A stretch of DNA of 47,511 nt, from the NCBI GenBank assembly GCA_021324365.1, contig JAJPJE010000111.1, positions 1 through 47,511 of the forward strand. Direction: 5' to 3'. Origin of the DNA: Terriglobia bacterium (GTDB lineage: Bacteria > Acidobacteriota > Terriglobia > Terriglobales > Acidobacteriaceae). The position numbers were made by a program, and so were the translations under genes. Under the pieces are notes generated by a model that was given only the letters and a program-made list of their open reading frames with translations, did not search any database and was not told where the DNA came from. Of this stretch, positions 9,501-18,657 are shown piece after piece; within the stretch, counting starts at the first letter, position 1; every line of letters starts with the position of its first letter.

Positions 9501-9927
9501 GGACTCGCAGCAGTTCCATTTTTAGTTTCTCAACGTCCTCAGCCTGCGTTGCGGATACCGCTGTCAGAAGCCGACTGGCCGAGTCGAGCGCGCGATAAGC
9601 ATCGTCAGTCGAGAACGGCTTTTGGTGCGCCCACTTGTTGCGTACATCGCGAAGTTCGCTAACGAGCGTGCGCTCGGCTTGTCCGAGCGTCTTCCTGAAC
9701 ACGACATTCCACTGATTCCACATTACCGCGAGCAACGAAGCGGAGTCCCACTGTGGCTGCCCCTTGCCTGTGAAAAGATGCGTCTGTGTATCTGCGACGG
9801 AACTACGGACTTGATCGAGCCACATCTGCGAATGCTGCGCTTTCATTTCGCGTTCAACGAATGGTGCAAGGCCGTCTTTCAGCAGATCGAGAGCCTTTCC
9901 GACACGCTCGTGATTAGTTATCGCCAT
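6562..9927 (-). CDS. DUF499-type AAA+ ATPase with N-terminal Swt1/HEPN-like domain
   Basis: 1121 residues. The first 140 or so form a HEPN-like helical domain of the Swt1 type and include RNKWAH, the R-x4-H motif of HEPN RNases (near residue 92). The ATPase follows. Its Walker A reads NFGGGKTHSMLALYHLF (around residue 247), with the GGGKTH form usual in DUF499, and its Walker B reads CLVLIDEWVAYARQL. The C-terminal quarter holds a low-complexity Pro/Ser/Ala linker and a final alpha/beta domain. It is the last gene of a four-gene operon, 9 bases after the DUF1156 methylase gene. DUF499 ATPases recur beside DUF1156 methylases in defence-type loci. Inferred role: motor or switch of an anti-phage system, perhaps with RNase output. 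Confidence 0.85.
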   Translation of the reverse strand: MAITNHERVGKALDLLKDGLAPFVEREMKAQHSQMWLDQVRSSVADTQTHLFTGKGQPQWDSASLLAVMWNQWNVVFRKTLGQAERTLVSELRDVRNKWAHQKPFSTDDAYRALDSASRLLTAVSATQAEDVEKLKMELLRVRFDEQVRTEKRKSAGTAIESQVTGALKPWREVVSPHKDVASGRYQQAEFAADLWQVHLGEGSDEYKKPVEFFRRTYLTDSLKHLLVGAVQRLAAVGGDPVVQLQTNFGGGKTHSMLALYHLFSGTKATELAGVDAILSETEVAAIPKVNRVVLVGNRISPGNPVTKADGTVVRTLWGELVWQLGYAAGGIKEAAKAFKRIQADDERATSPGDVLRELMNDYGPCLVLIDEWVAYARQLHDQSDLPGGSFETHFTFAQIVSECAKTAKRCLLVISLPASDTAGSPHAIAEDVEVGGERGRAALDRLRNAVGRIETSWRPASAEESFEIVRRRLFEPMVEQSQFVARDTVARAFFDFYRKEHQEFPPECHESDYEKRMKDAYPIHPEIFDRLYTDWSSLVKFQRTRGVLRLMAAVIHSLWAKGDRNPLILPANIPIDDPRVQFELTRYLSDNWLPVIDKDVDGPNALPFRLDGEIQNLGKYAACRRVARTIYLGSAPTATAAHRGIEDRRIKLGCVMPGESPAVFGDALRRLAAAATYLYPDGTRYWYSTQPTVTKIAEDRADQLTREPDKVAQEIERRIRLDVRQHGDFRRVHPLPLSSQDVPDETDARLVVLSIEHAYTKDPKSPALTQAKSILEMRGNTPRQFRNTLVFLAVDQSRLQDLDEAARRYLAWDSIVNEKETLDLSPHQVKQAENQKASADGAVTARLPEAYQWLLVPVQSTPQAEIEWQAFRLSGQEGLAVRASKELRKRDLLLTAIAGTVLRMELDKIPLWRGEHVAIKQLLDDFARYLYLPRLVDSHVLLDGIGDGLSLLTWESDTFAYADSYDEALGRYRGLRTGANVNLSSASGLLVKPDAARRQKTAEQPPAPSGVGATSAQSSVPSGTNRPVADIAVPTGASPTAALPKRFHGSICLDATRVGRDAGRIADEVISHLSGLVGSRVTVTLEVQAEVQQGVPEKVVRTVTENCRTLKFQDHGFEES

Positions 9928-9936
9928 AACGAATCC

Positions 9937-12786
9937 TTAGTTGAACATTCCTGCCTGCTGTGGGCGTGCCTTAGTGTTTTCACGCGCCAAACGCATAATT
10001 TCGGGCCAGCTTTGTACAAGCGCGTTGTAGGATAATGCCTCCTGTGCGCGCTTTTTCCGCTCGCAAATCGTGTAAAGCCGATATCCCAGTTCGCGAGCGG
10101 CTTCCGCCACACCTCCGAGAACAGCGACCAATTCAGCGGCAGCCGACTCGCCGCCCTTCTCAAGTCTACGAACGAGGTGATGGACTGCTTCCCAAACGGT
10201 AAGCCGTGAATCGTTGAGAGGATTCCAATCGGCGGAAAGTTCGTCAGGCCTCAGCAACCGAACCTTTCCGGCTCTCGATTTCAGTATTCCTGCATGCTCC
10301 AAGCCGGAGACACTTGTATTTTTCGCCTTCGAGAGGGTCTCCGCCACCCCGTACTCGCCTTCGCCGAAACCAGACTGTTCGAACCACGCGACCGCCCATC
10401 GGGTATCAGCATCGAAATCACCTTCCTGCTCGGCGAGCACCTCATCGAGCGTCTGATTGATCAGCGCCAGTGCTTCGCGAACCGGGAGCGGTTTACCTTC
10501 AGCATCCAACACTTTCGAGTGGCGCGTATAAATCGCCATACCTGGCCCGATAGCTGCCTGAGCTAAATCCACGGGAGCAATATTGCCGCGCTGAAGATGG
10601 AGCAGCGCTTCGGGCAGCTCGCCCTTCAGAGCGCTTACAAACTCGCGGCGTGTCGCAATGGGTGCAGAAGCTACACGTGGATGGCAGGCGAGAATGATGC
10701 TCGACGCAAGAATGTTTGTATTCGACGTGATCTTGCCGGGACGCTCCGTCCGCATCGGCCACGTACCACTAACCGCGAAACCCGCCCTGATCACGGCGTC
10801 GAGAAACGTCTCCCATCCAGTGCTGGCTGTCCCCTCGTCGGTCTCGCTTTCAGATTGTTTGAACGCATAGTAGATCGTAACGGGAAACGCTGGATGGGAT
10901 TGCTCCGCTAGGCGGTGCATCGCCGCTGTCATCCCTGACAAAAAAAAGGCTTCTGCTTCTGCCTTTCCGCCGTGGCGGTAAGGGATAGCCACGAGTTCTT
11001 CTGCCTTGGGGACCGCTAAAGTCGCGAAGATATCAGGGACAAGTGTCTTGAGGCATCGGCGCAACCAAACGTAGAAGAAATCCGACAGATCAGCGTATCC
11101 AATGTTGTCGTAGTAGGGTGGATCCGTGGAGATCAGCTTTGCAGCGCTGATAGATTGGGTCGCTGCGTCTAATTGAACCGACGTACCGAGCCCTGAAGCT
11201 GGTAACGCAGTAATTGCCTTAACGACCCACTCAAGGCACGCACCGATCCAGTTACCGCATGAATTGCTAAAAGGATTGGCCTCAGCAAAGTCCCAAACCA
11301 TAGGCAGCCCTTGCCGCGCGAAAGTGCCGCGCGTCGCCTCGACTCCATTTCGCCAGCCAACGAGGCTCGACCAAGCATCAGCAGCTCGGCCAATAGCCAA
11401 CCCTAAATAGATTGCGAGTGCATTTGCATATTCCCCCATACCACGACGGTTTTGGTTAATCAAAAGGCCATCCGCTGTTGCACGTTCACGCGCCTCGTCG
11501 AGCAACTCACAGAAGGCATTGAGCGCAGCTAATTGGCGGTTGTTGAATAGGTCGGCGAACGTAGTGAGTCCGTATGGTGGGGTCCAGAGGGCGCGCGGGT
11601 CAGGCGCGAGCTGTGTCTCGGGCCGCCAGCCTGGGTCTGCAGAGGCCACGGTTCGCTCCCAGTCAGAGCTCGCCGGCAGGTATACTCGACCTCTGTCACC
11701 CTCGGCGACAATGGCCATTATCCTTGAGCTCATTCGCCCCGCCTTGCCTTCAGCTTTGATATAGTCACCAGAAATAGGTGAACCGGACATTACGCACTTA
11801 AAATTCGCACCACGTGCGAGTTTCGTTCCACTCTTCGCTTCCTCTGCATTCTTTGGCTTTCCGACCTTGACCGCGAAGCGATAGCCATCCTTTTCGACTA
11901 CCGGTTCGACATAGGCTTCTTTGCCAGGCTTGGTGGAGAGCATGAAAGTCGAAGCGAGTGGCACGTCCACATTGGCGAAAGCTGGGTTCGGGCTTTTTAC
12001 AGTGCGCGCCCACAGCCATGCAATTACAGTGAGCTTACGGCCGACCAGCGGTTTCAAATCAGGGCGGTCCTTCGCCATTTCAGCCGTGACCACGGCCTTC
12101 GGAAACAAGTGGCCGATGCGCTTCTCCGCCTCATCGCGCATCCACTTCCCATAGTAGCGGACGTCTTCCGAGAGACCCTGCGCTCCATTCCAAACCTTGC
12201 CCATTTGTTTCGCTTGTCGCTGTGCTTCTGGATTCACCGGCGGTCTGTCAGCAAATTTCGGCGGAATCTCGATCATCGCCTTATTGATGAGCACCGCAAC
12301 CGGGTTTAGGTCGCTAGCGTATGCCTCTAGTCCGAGCCGCTGCGCTTCCACCGGCAGCGAGCCTCCGCCAGCAAAAGGGTCATGGAACGCCGGAAGTTTA
12401 GTCGGGTCGAAAAGTTCTTTCGCTCTCGGGTGGTCCTTGTTGTCCGCGCAAGCGCGCCGCCAGGATTTCCAAATTTCCTCTCGCGCTACCTTCAAAAATG
12501 TTTCATTCGTAGTGTTTTCCCACTGAACCAGCTCCTTGATGATTCCGAATAGACGCTGCCGCTCTTTTTCCTGCGCCTCTTCGGTCGGGAACGACTCCCT
12601 GACCGCAGACGGATCATCCACCATCTGCGCGAAGATCACCGCACGGGCTGCAGCCAGTGGTCGTCGTGCCCACCAGAGATGCAGCGTGCTCGGATGCCCA
12701 TGCCTAATGGACTTCTCGCGTGCTGACGCCTCGTTGATCGCTTCAAGCGGCAGCGCGACCTCGATTAGCTTTTTGCGACACTTCAT
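9937..12786 (-). CDS. DUF1156-family adenine-specific DNA methylase
   Basis: 949 residues. The N-terminus ([20 protein letters not shown], then [20 protein letters not shown]) is the hallmark of DUF1156. The SAM-binding motif [20 protein letters not shown] is near residue 140, and the catalytic motif [13 protein letters not shown] near 562. DPPY is the (D/N)PPY form of N6-adenine or N4-cytosine methylases; here adenine is most likely. Its start overlaps the stop of the small nuclease-like gene by 4 bases, and the DUF499 ATPase gene follows. Inferred role: modifies host DNA so the helicase/ATPase components can tell self from foreign DNA. Confidence 0.88.
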   Translation of the reverse strand: MKCRKKLIEVALPLEAINEASAREKSIRHGHPSTLHLWWARRPLAAARAVIFAQMVDDPSAVRESFPTEEAQEKERQRLFGIIKELVQWENTTNETFLKVAREEIWKSWRRACADNKDHPRAKELFDPTKLPAFHDPFAGGGSLPVEAQRLGLEAYASDLNPVAVLINKAMIEIPPKFADRPPVNPEAQRQAKQMGKVWNGAQGLSEDVRYYGKWMRDEAEKRIGHLFPKAVVTAEMAKDRPDLKPLVGRKLTVIAWLWARTVKSPNPAFANVDVPLASTFMLSTKPGKEAYVEPVVEKDGYRFAVKVGKPKNAEEAKSGTKLARGANFKCVMSGSPISGDYIKAEGKAGRMSSRIMAIVAEGDRGRVYLPASSDWERTVASADPGWRPETQLAPDPRALWTPPYGLTTFADLFNNRQLAALNAFCELLDEARERATADGLLINQNRRGMGEYANALAIYLGLAIGRAADAWSSLVGWRNGVEATRGTFARQGLPMVWDFAEANPFSNSCGNWIGACLEWVVKAITALPASGLGTSVQLDAATQSISAAKLISTDPPYYDNIGYADLSDFFYVWLRRCLKTLVPDIFATLAVPKAEELVAIPYRHGGKAEAEAFFLSGMTAAMHRLAEQSHPAFPVTIYYAFKQSESETDEGTASTGWETFLDAVIRAGFAVSGTWPMRTERPGKITSNTNILASSIILACHPRVASAPIATRREFVSALKGELPEALLHLQRGNIAPVDLAQAAIGPGMAIYTRHSKVLDAEGKPLPVREALALINQTLDEVLAEQEGDFDADTRWAVAWFEQSGFGEGEYGVAETLSKAKNTSVSGLEHAGILKSRAGKVRLLRPDELSADWNPLNDSRLTVWEAVHHLVRRLEKGGESAAAELVAVLGGVAEAARELGYRLYTICERKKRAQEALSYNALVQSWPEIMRLARENTKARPQQAGMFN

Positions 12787-13424
12787 GATGGTTCGCTCAA
12801 TCTCGCAGTTAGGTACAGCAAGGCTCGCGCGCGCAATTCAGCCAACGTGCGTTCGCTCGGCTCATTGATTCTGCCGTCCCCGATGAAACACTCGAAATGC
12901 TCTTCATAAAATCTACTGATCTTGCGCGAGTACAAAGCGTCGGGATCGAATGCTATCTCCGGCCCGCTGGCACCAACCACTGAAATCGCGGGCACCACGC
13001 GAATGCCATCAGCGGACTGATGGAAGATGAACGAATCAGGGGACAGTTCCAACATTTGTTTACACTGTCCGAGCAATCGCGTAAATTCGCGATTACTCAT
13101 CCCACCTGAATCCAGTAGCTTTGCCTGGGCGAGAAATCCCTTCCGCACTTTGAATTCTGGCAGGTCGATGTCCAGTACGCCGACGAAGTCCGCGCCGTAT
13201 GTCTTCTCCTGACTGCCCGGTCCGTGGTCCGTAAGAGTTTTTGCTCTCCAGGTAACGCCTTTCGTTCTGTATCCGTCGATTGATTGCATGATTCGTCCCA
13301 ACAATCTGTCCGTCAGGTGTGGTTCTTGCTCTACCAAGCCGTCTTGCAAATCGGTCACAGCCGAATCGGCAGCCTCGGCGATGCGCCTTGCAGCGCCGCG
13401 GACTAGCCGGCGGTGGCTTATCAC
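12783..13424 (-). CDS. PD-(D/E)XK-like small protein of the DUF499/DUF1156 operon
   Basis: 213 residues. The middle reads [16 protein letters not shown] and then FLAQAKLLD. An Asp followed about 20 residues later by QxK matches the PD-QXK variant of restriction-type nucleases, so it may be the cutting component. The C-terminal half ([16 protein letters not shown]) is not diagnostic. It sits between the helicase and methylase genes with ATGA-type overlaps at both ends, so translation is coupled across all three. The nuclease call is an inference from spacing and residues, with no close family recognised. Confidence 0.6.
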   Translation of the reverse strand: MISHRRLVRGAARRIAEAADSAVTDLQDGLVEQEPHLTDRLLGRIMQSIDGYRTKGVTWRAKTLTDHGPGSQEKTYGADFVGVLDIDLPEFKVRKGFLAQAKLLDSGGMSNREFTRLLGQCKQMLELSPDSFIFHQSADGIRVVPAISVVGASGPEIAFDPDALYSRKISRFYEEHFECFIGDGRINEPSERTLAELRARALLYLTARLSEPS

Positions 13425-16400
13425 GAAGGGCTGCCCGCCCGCTCAATTAGTCCCGCAAGATCGTAATTGACGCTTGTCACACCGAAATCTGGCTCGCGAC
13501 GGAACGGTTGGCGCACGTAATGCACTCGGTGCCCATCAGTCGCTCCGAACTCCACGATGGCTAGAATGTAGTCATCCGGTTTGTTCAGCGAATAGAGAAT
13601 TTCGTTCTTCGTGACGGTCACAGTATCGGCATCCGAGTCGCGCCCTTTCACCTCGATAAAACGCAGTTTGCCGGTTCCCGGAACGCGGCTCTCGATGTCA
13701 TAGCCGTTCTTTTCGTGCTCGCAATCGCGTGGCTCGAATCCAAGGCCGCGCTCCAGTTCCATAACAATTGCACGCGCACGCGCAGCGACCGCTTGCTTAT
13801 CAACTGTCTCCGCTGCCTGTTTGACGACCGGCTTTCCCGTCATCGCGGCGATCAGGCCAGCAGGAACCACCAACACACCACCGAGCACGACTGGCGGCAA
13901 CGGGGAAATCTGCCTTTCCAGCTTCAAATCCTCCATGCGCTTTTCTAATCGGGCCTGAAGTGCGTCGGCTCGCTTGCGGGCTTCGTCGGAATTCAGCCGC
14001 GCGTTCGGCTTGCCTGCCTGCTCCTGCAGTTTCAACTCTTCGGCCCGGTGATCCCAATAGCTGATCTCTTTCGTGAGCCGCTCTTTCACGGCGGCTTCGG
14101 TTCTGGCGATCAAATCCAACTTGCGCGACTTGACCTCTTCGAGATGTTCGGGAACGACTTGCGCGACTGCATAGCTTTGTGCCGTCTGCTCCAAATCGCG
14201 ACTGATCCAGGCGCTTTCTGATCGGCTGAGGAATGCGGCGACATCGGGCTCATCATCCTTCAGTGGCCGGTAGTCGAGATACGGAGCGTAATGCAAGTGG
14301 CGGGTGTTGCCATCCGCGTCTAATTCAACGTAGAGCATTCGCTGGGAGATGACGCGACGCTCCCCTGATCGCGTTACCCCAGCGTCTTGTATCGAATGCT
14401 GAAGGTAGAACAGGATGCGTGGCTTCGCGCTCGGGTCACGCTCGTCCACCAAGACCGCGCCACGCCGGAGTAGATCGCGGTTACGTTCCAGAGTCAGGTC
14501 AATGACAGCGTCGAGGAGAGGATGACCCGGGCAGACGAACGCCGCCAGCGGCTGCCCCTGGGGTGCAATAAGGCTCTTTTCAAATGCGACACGCTCGTAG
14601 CGGGGCAACACTGGTTCGCCGATGCCGATGAGTCGGTCGCGATTGCGGACGGTCGCCGGAGCGTGAGTGATTTCGTACCGCCGCGGCTCGCGCAGTTTTA
14701 TGGAGCCACCCAATTGCTGGAAAGCTTCGAGGAAGAACGATTCGATGTAATGCGGCTGCAGCCGCCGAGCTTCTGCTCGCTCCATCTCTTCGCGAATTTT
14801 ATAGACACGGCTGGCGTCCATTGCGTCATGCGCCAGCGCACGTTCCTCGATTAGTTGCTGAAGCTGACTGCGATCAAAAGCGTGCGATATAACGTGGTTC
14901 AGCCGCGCCCGCACTTCCGGCTGTTCCCCATAACGGATGGCTTCGATCAGAAGCTCACGGAGGGATTTGCCTTCGAATTGAACTTTGCCAAGCACATCGA
15001 ATACCTGCCCGCCCAAGCTGTCGCGAGCTTCCGCGAGCTTTTCGAGAAGCGTGTGATATACGTCGCCTTCGCGAGTTTCTTCTGCCACCAGATTCCACAG
15101 GTGACAAACCTCTGTTTGTCCGATGCGATGAATGCGGCCAAACCGCTGCTCAATTCGGTTAGGGTTCCAAGGCAAATCGTAGTTGACCATGAGGTGCCCG
15201 CGCTGGAGGTTGATGCCCTCGCCAGCAGCATCGGTACCCGCGAGCACCTGCACTTCTGGGTCGTGCCTGAATGATTCCTCAGCCTTTCTACGGTCTTCGC
15301 GGCCCATGCCGCCGTGGATGACGACAATCGCCTGTTTGCGTCCAAGCAGTGTGGCGATCCGGTCATGAAGGTAGTTCAATGTGTCGCGGTGCTCGGTGAA
15401 GACGACCAGCTTTTGGTGCGGCGATGGACTCGGCGGCTCAACTGTGCCCGTAACATATGGAATGGAAGGGCCAGATTCATTCTTTGCTGGCGCAGTTGCG
15501 AAAATCGCGGACAACAAGCTCGCCAATTCGCGCCATTTGGTGTCCGAACCGCTGCGCCGGACAGACATGGCCAGTGCTTCTAGGCGCTTCAGCGTTTCGA
15601 TTTCAGCCTTCAACTCAGTTATCGTGCGCGCGGCAGTTGCCTGATCGAGGATTTCCTCTTGAGCTGCTTCGACTTCGTTGTCTGGGGCATCTTCCAGATC
15701 CTCAACATCCTCGGAGTCGAGAACTGGATATGTCGGGAGGGTTTCCGCGATTGCGGCTCCGCGCTGCAAAACCTCCAATTCGCGCAGGCGGCTTTCCAGC
15801 CGCTCACGCCGTCGCCGGAGCGATTGATAGATTGCTTCTGGCGAAGAGGCCAGGCGACGCTGGAGGATCGTCAATGCGAACCCGACCGTGCCGGCGCGCT
15901 TGTCGTTGTTCAGAGACTCTGCGCGGTTAAATTCTTCCTGGACGTAATCGGTGACCGCTTTGTACAGATGTGCTTCCGCATCGGACAGCTTGTAAGGGAC
16001 GGTGTACGCGATCCGCTCAGGGAACAACGGCGTAGCGTCGAACTTGAGCAAATTTTCCTTTACCATCCGGCGCATCAAGTCGGAAACATCGACGACGTGA
16101 GTGCCGTCGCGGAATTTCCCCTCAAAACGATCCCCATCCAGCAAGGCCATGAATAGCTGAAAATCTTCTTCTTTTCCGTTGTGCGGAGTTGCCGTCAACA
16201 ACAGAAAGTGTCGCGTGAGTCCTGAGAGAAGTTGGCCTAGTTTGTAGCGCTTCGTGTATTTCACTTCACCGCCAAAGAACGTGGCGGACATTTTGTGAGC
16301 CTCGTCGCAGACAATCAGGTCCCAACGACACTCCGGCGCTTGGAGCTTCAGTTGCACGTCTTCGTTGCGCGAGAGCTTATCTAGTCGCGCGATGGCGAGA

Positions 16401-16999
16401 TTTGTTTCGAGGAACCAATTGCCAGTGCGTGCCGCCTCCAACTTGTCGTTGGTGAGGATGTCGAACGGGAGATGGAACCGTTGATAGAGTTCGTCCTGCC
16501 ATTGCTCAGCCAGGCTTCCGGGGCACACCACCAAGCAACGCTGAAGGTCTCCGCGTGCAAGGAGTTCTTTCATCAGAAGCCCGGCCATGATCGTCTTGCC
16601 AGCGCCGGGATCGTCAGCCAGAAGAAAGCGAAGCGGTTGGCGTGGCAGCATCGAATCGTAAACGGCGGTGATTTGGTGGGGTAACGGCTCAACAAGCGAA
16701 GTGTGAACGGCTAGCACGGGGTCGAACAGATGCGCTAGGCGGATGCGATGGGCTTCGGATACCAGTCGAAATTTCGCACCGTCACCGTCAAAGCCCCAGG
16801 GTCGGCCGTGCTCGACAACCTCGATTCGCGGTTCATCATGCCTGTAGAGAAGCTCATTGGCGACCTTGCCATCCGGCGTTTTGTACGTCAGTTCAACGGC
16901 AGTCGAGCCGTACCATTGGACATTGACGACGGTCACAAGGCAGTCTTTCAGGATGCCCTTGACAGTCGCGTTCGGACGGAGATCTTCCAGTCTGTTCAT
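13421..16999 (-). CDS. SNF2/SF2-type helicase with C-terminal DUF3883-like domain
   Basis: 1192 residues. Helicase motifs are clear: motif I DDPGAGKTIMAGLL (near residue 130), motif II CDEAHKMSA (233), motif III LLTATPHNGK (268), and motif VI QRFGRIHRIGQTE (around 630). Regions near 920-1020 look coiled-coil rich. The last 130 residues (GLGFEPRDCEHEKNGYDIES, then LRFIEVKGRDSDADTVTVTK) match the DUF3883 type, a PD-(D/E)XK-like fold with the EVKGR motif. First gene of the four-gene operon; its promoter must lie in 17000-17196, shared with the divergent toxin operon. Inferred role: DNA translocase and sensor of the defence system. Confidence 0.88.
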   Translation of the reverse strand: MNRLEDLRPNATVKGILKDCLVTVVNVQWYGSTAVELTYKTPDGKVANELLYRHDEPRIEVVEHGRPWGFDGDGAKFRLVSEAHRIRLAHLFDPVLAVHTSLVEPLPHQITAVYDSMLPRQPLRFLLADDPGAGKTIMAGLLMKELLARGDLQRCLVVCPGSLAEQWQDELYQRFHLPFDILTNDKLEAARTGNWFLETNLAIARLDKLSRNEDVQLKLQAPECRWDLIVCDEAHKMSATFFGGEVKYTKRYKLGQLLSGLTRHFLLLTATPHNGKEEDFQLFMALLDGDRFEGKFRDGTHVVDVSDLMRRMVKENLLKFDATPLFPERIAYTVPYKLSDAEAHLYKAVTDYVQEEFNRAESLNNDKRAGTVGFALTILQRRLASSPEAIYQSLRRRRERLESRLRELEVLQRGAAIAETLPTYPVLDSEDVEDLEDAPDNEVEAAQEEILDQATAARTITELKAEIETLKRLEALAMSVRRSGSDTKWRELASLLSAIFATAPAKNESGPSIPYVTGTVEPPSPSPHQKLVVFTEHRDTLNYLHDRIATLLGRKQAIVVIHGGMGREDRRKAEESFRHDPEVQVLAGTDAAGEGINLQRGHLMVNYDLPWNPNRIEQRFGRIHRIGQTEVCHLWNLVAEETREGDVYHTLLEKLAEARDSLGGQVFDVLGKVQFEGKSLRELLIEAIRYGEQPEVRARLNHVISHAFDRSQLQQLIEERALAHDAMDASRVYKIREEMERAEARRLQPHYIESFFLEAFQQLGGSIKLREPRRYEITHAPATVRNRDRLIGIGEPVLPRYERVAFEKSLIAPQGQPLAAFVCPGHPLLDAVIDLTLERNRDLLRRGAVLVDERDPSAKPRILFYLQHSIQDAGVTRSGERRVISQRMLYVELDADGNTRHLHYAPYLDYRPLKDDEPDVAAFLSRSESAWISRDLEQTAQSYAVAQVVPEHLEEVKSRKLDLIARTEAAVKERLTKEISYWDHRAEELKLQEQAGKPNARLNSDEARKRADALQARLEKRMEDLKLERQISPLPPVVLGGVLVVPAGLIAAMTGKPVVKQAAETVDKQAVAARARAIVMELERGLGFEPRDCEHEKNGYDIESRVPGTGKLRFIEVKGRDSDADTVTVTKNEILYSLNKPDDYILAIVEFGATDGHRVHYVRQPFRREPDFGVTSVNYDLAGLIERAGSPS

Positions 17000-17066
17000 T
17001 TCTGGTACTTGGAGGGCCCACCGAAGGCCGTCCAGAGTATGCCATAACGCCTCGTCATGCCAACTA

Positions 17067-17181
17067 GTTACGGCGTTCTAGCAAGGTAACGTACCGAACT
17101 CGTTCCGAGGGAACGGAGCCTTGACTGGAGCAGGAGAATCTGTTACTTTAGACGTAACACAAACTGTGTGGCGTTTGTTAC
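17067..17181. promoter_or_regulatory. Divergent promoter region with repeated GTTAC/GTAAC operator elements
   Basis: Between the helicase gene and the toxin gene I see GTTAC at 17067, GTAAC at 17086, GTTAC at 17142, GTAAC at 17154 and GTTAC at 17177. These form two inverted pairs plus one half-site. A perfect inverted repeat CGTTCC-GAG-GGAACG lies at 17101-17115. For the toxin gene, TTGACT (17121-17126) and TACTTT (17144-17149) are 17 bases apart; the -10 lies inside the second GTTAC...GTAAC pair. Binding there would block the promoter, as expected for autoregulation by the XRE antitoxin. Confidence 0.55.
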
Positions 17182-17195
17182 CCGCCGGGGAACGC

Positions 17196-17540
17196 ATGGA
17201 AATCGATGTTGGCCACGATTTACGGTGTGATCTCGAAGATGAAGCTGCTTGCCGACGCTCATATGGCGCCGACATGGCGAAAAAAATCGCTCTGCGGCTT
17301 GCATCTCTACGAGCCGCTGAATCACTGGCTGACTTTTGGCCCCCTAAATCTGGGCCCGAACGGTGTCATAAATTGAAAGGAGACCATGCAGGGACGTTTT
17401 CGGTTGATCTGAAACATCCGTACCGCATGCTGTTCAAGCCCAGAGAAGATCCGCCAGAACTGGACTCTCTGGATGAGCAAGGGTATTGGCAATCGATTAA
17501 GGCGATTACCATTGTCGCAATCGAGGACACTCATGGATAG
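17196..17540 (+). CDS. HigB/RelE-superfamily toxin
   Basis: 114 residues from the ATG at 17196. The frame is open further upstream (17121), but that part overlaps the promoter elements, and CCGGGG precedes this ATG. The core (MAKKIALRLASLRAAESLADF, then LKGDHAGTFSVDLKHPYRMLF) matches the short HigB/RelE-type ribosome-dependent mRNA interferases, ending in a beta-strand KAITIVAIEDTHG. The next gene, an XRE-type antitoxin, starts 8 bases before its stop. This toxin-first order is typical of higBA. Catalytic residues are too variable to assign here. Confidence 0.8.
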   Translation: MEIDVGHDLRCDLEDEAACRRSYGADMAKKIALRLASLRAAESLADFWPPKSGPERCHKLKGDHAGTFSVDLKHPYRMLFKPREDPPELDSLDEQGYWQSIKAITIVAIEDTHG

Positions 17541-18657
17541 CGCTCGACAAACCAAGTTTGAATGGAACGCTGTCCCCCATCCGGGCGAGACAGTTATCGA
17601 GTACCTAGACTTCAACGGATGGTCACAACGTGACCTGGCACGCCGCTCGGGTCTCACCCCGAAGACTATCAGCGAAATCTGTAACGGAAAAGCACCTATT
17701 ACGCCTCCTACCGCTCTAGCCTTTGAAAGGGTTCTCCAGCGACCCGCGCATTTCTGGCTGAACTTGCAGCGGCAGTTTGACGAAGCCGAAGCGAGACGTC
17801 GCGAACTTGCCGCCTCCTCACAATGGACCGCTTGGGTTCGAAATTTTCCCCTCGGCGAGATGAAGCGCCTGAAGTTCTCTCTGCCGACAGGCCGTTCCGA
17901 TGCCGAGGCGCTTCTGAATTTCTTTGGGGTATCTTCTCCCGAAACTTGGAGCTCCGTCTGGAAAGCGTACGAAGTTGCGTATCGCCAGACCCGTAAGCTC
18001 AAGGCGCGTGAGGAAAGCATCGCGGCGTGGCTACGCGAGGTTGAGCTTGTGGCCAGAGACGTAAACGTAAAAGACTTCGATGAGCGAGTATTATCGTCTT
18101 CTCTCAACGAACTACGGCAACTTACCCGCAAACCAGCGGATGCAATTCTTGACCCCATTCAGAAAATTTGCGCGGAAGCTGGTGTCGCGGTCGTTCTCGT
18201 TCCAGAGCTTCCGAATACTGGAATCAGTGGTTGTGTCCGTTGGCTCGCCGACAAGAAAGCTCTTGTCGGACTGACGTTGCGCTACAAGACGGACGACCAG
18301 TTGTGGTTCACGTTATTTCACGAGATTGGTCACATTCTTCTTCATCGAACGAAGCGATCTTTCGTTGTCGATAATGCTGCGGAGGACTTAGCGGACCACG
18401 TCATTGATCCTGAGATGCAAAAGTATGAGACCGAAGCTAGTCGGTTTGCTGCCGATACACTCATTCCTCCTCCAGCTCTATCTGCCTTCATACGCAACAA
18501 AGCCTTCACCAATGAGTCGATTCACGAGTTCGCGGAAAGCGTGGGAGTCGGTCCAGGAATTGTCGTTGGCCGCCTCCAACATGAAGGTCTTTTGGCACGT
18601 CACCAAGGAAATGCCCTCAAGCAGAAGCTCGACTTTGGATTTGTCGGCGAGAGGTGA
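17533..18657 (+). CDS. HigA-like XRE antitoxin fused to an ImmA/IrrE metallopeptidase domain
   Basis: 374 residues from the ATG at 17533, which overlaps the toxin stop. Residues 14-70 form the HigA-type helix-turn-helix (HPGETVIEYLDFNGWSQRDL, then ARRSGLTPKTISEICNGK). A helical linker follows. Residues 210-340 hold the ImmA/IrrE domain with the zinc-peptidase signature FHEIGHILLH (HEIGH at 263-267) and a downstream EAS-F-AAD segment. It should repress its own promoter and neutralise the toxin. The peptidase part may cleave a repressor under stress, as ImmA does, so the module can sense damage. It heads a run of genes with no gap over 41 bases that ends in the Argonaute. Confidence 0.85.
   Translation: MDSARQTKFEWNAVPHPGETVIEYLDFNGWSQRDLARRSGLTPKTISEICNGKAPITPPTALAFERVLQRPAHFWLNLQRQFDEAEARRRELAASSQWTAWVRNFPLGEMKRLKFSLPTGRSDAEALLNFFGVSSPETWSSVWKAYEVAYRQTRKLKAREESIAAWLREVELVARDVNVKDFDERVLSSSLNELRQLTRKPADAILDPIQKICAEAGVAVVLVPELPNTGISGCVRWLADKKALVGLTLRYKTDDQLWFTLFHEIGHILLHRTKRSFVVDNAAEDLADHVIDPEMQKYETEASRFAADTLIPPPALSAFIRNKAFTNESIHEFAESVGVGPGIVVGRLQHEGLLARHQGNALKQKLDFGFVGER

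Noticed and set aside
6562-16999. Classification as DISARM or BREX
   Set aside because: The signature genes of those systems (drmA/drmB/drmC or pglZ/brxC) are not present; only the methylase and helicase parts are similar in kind.
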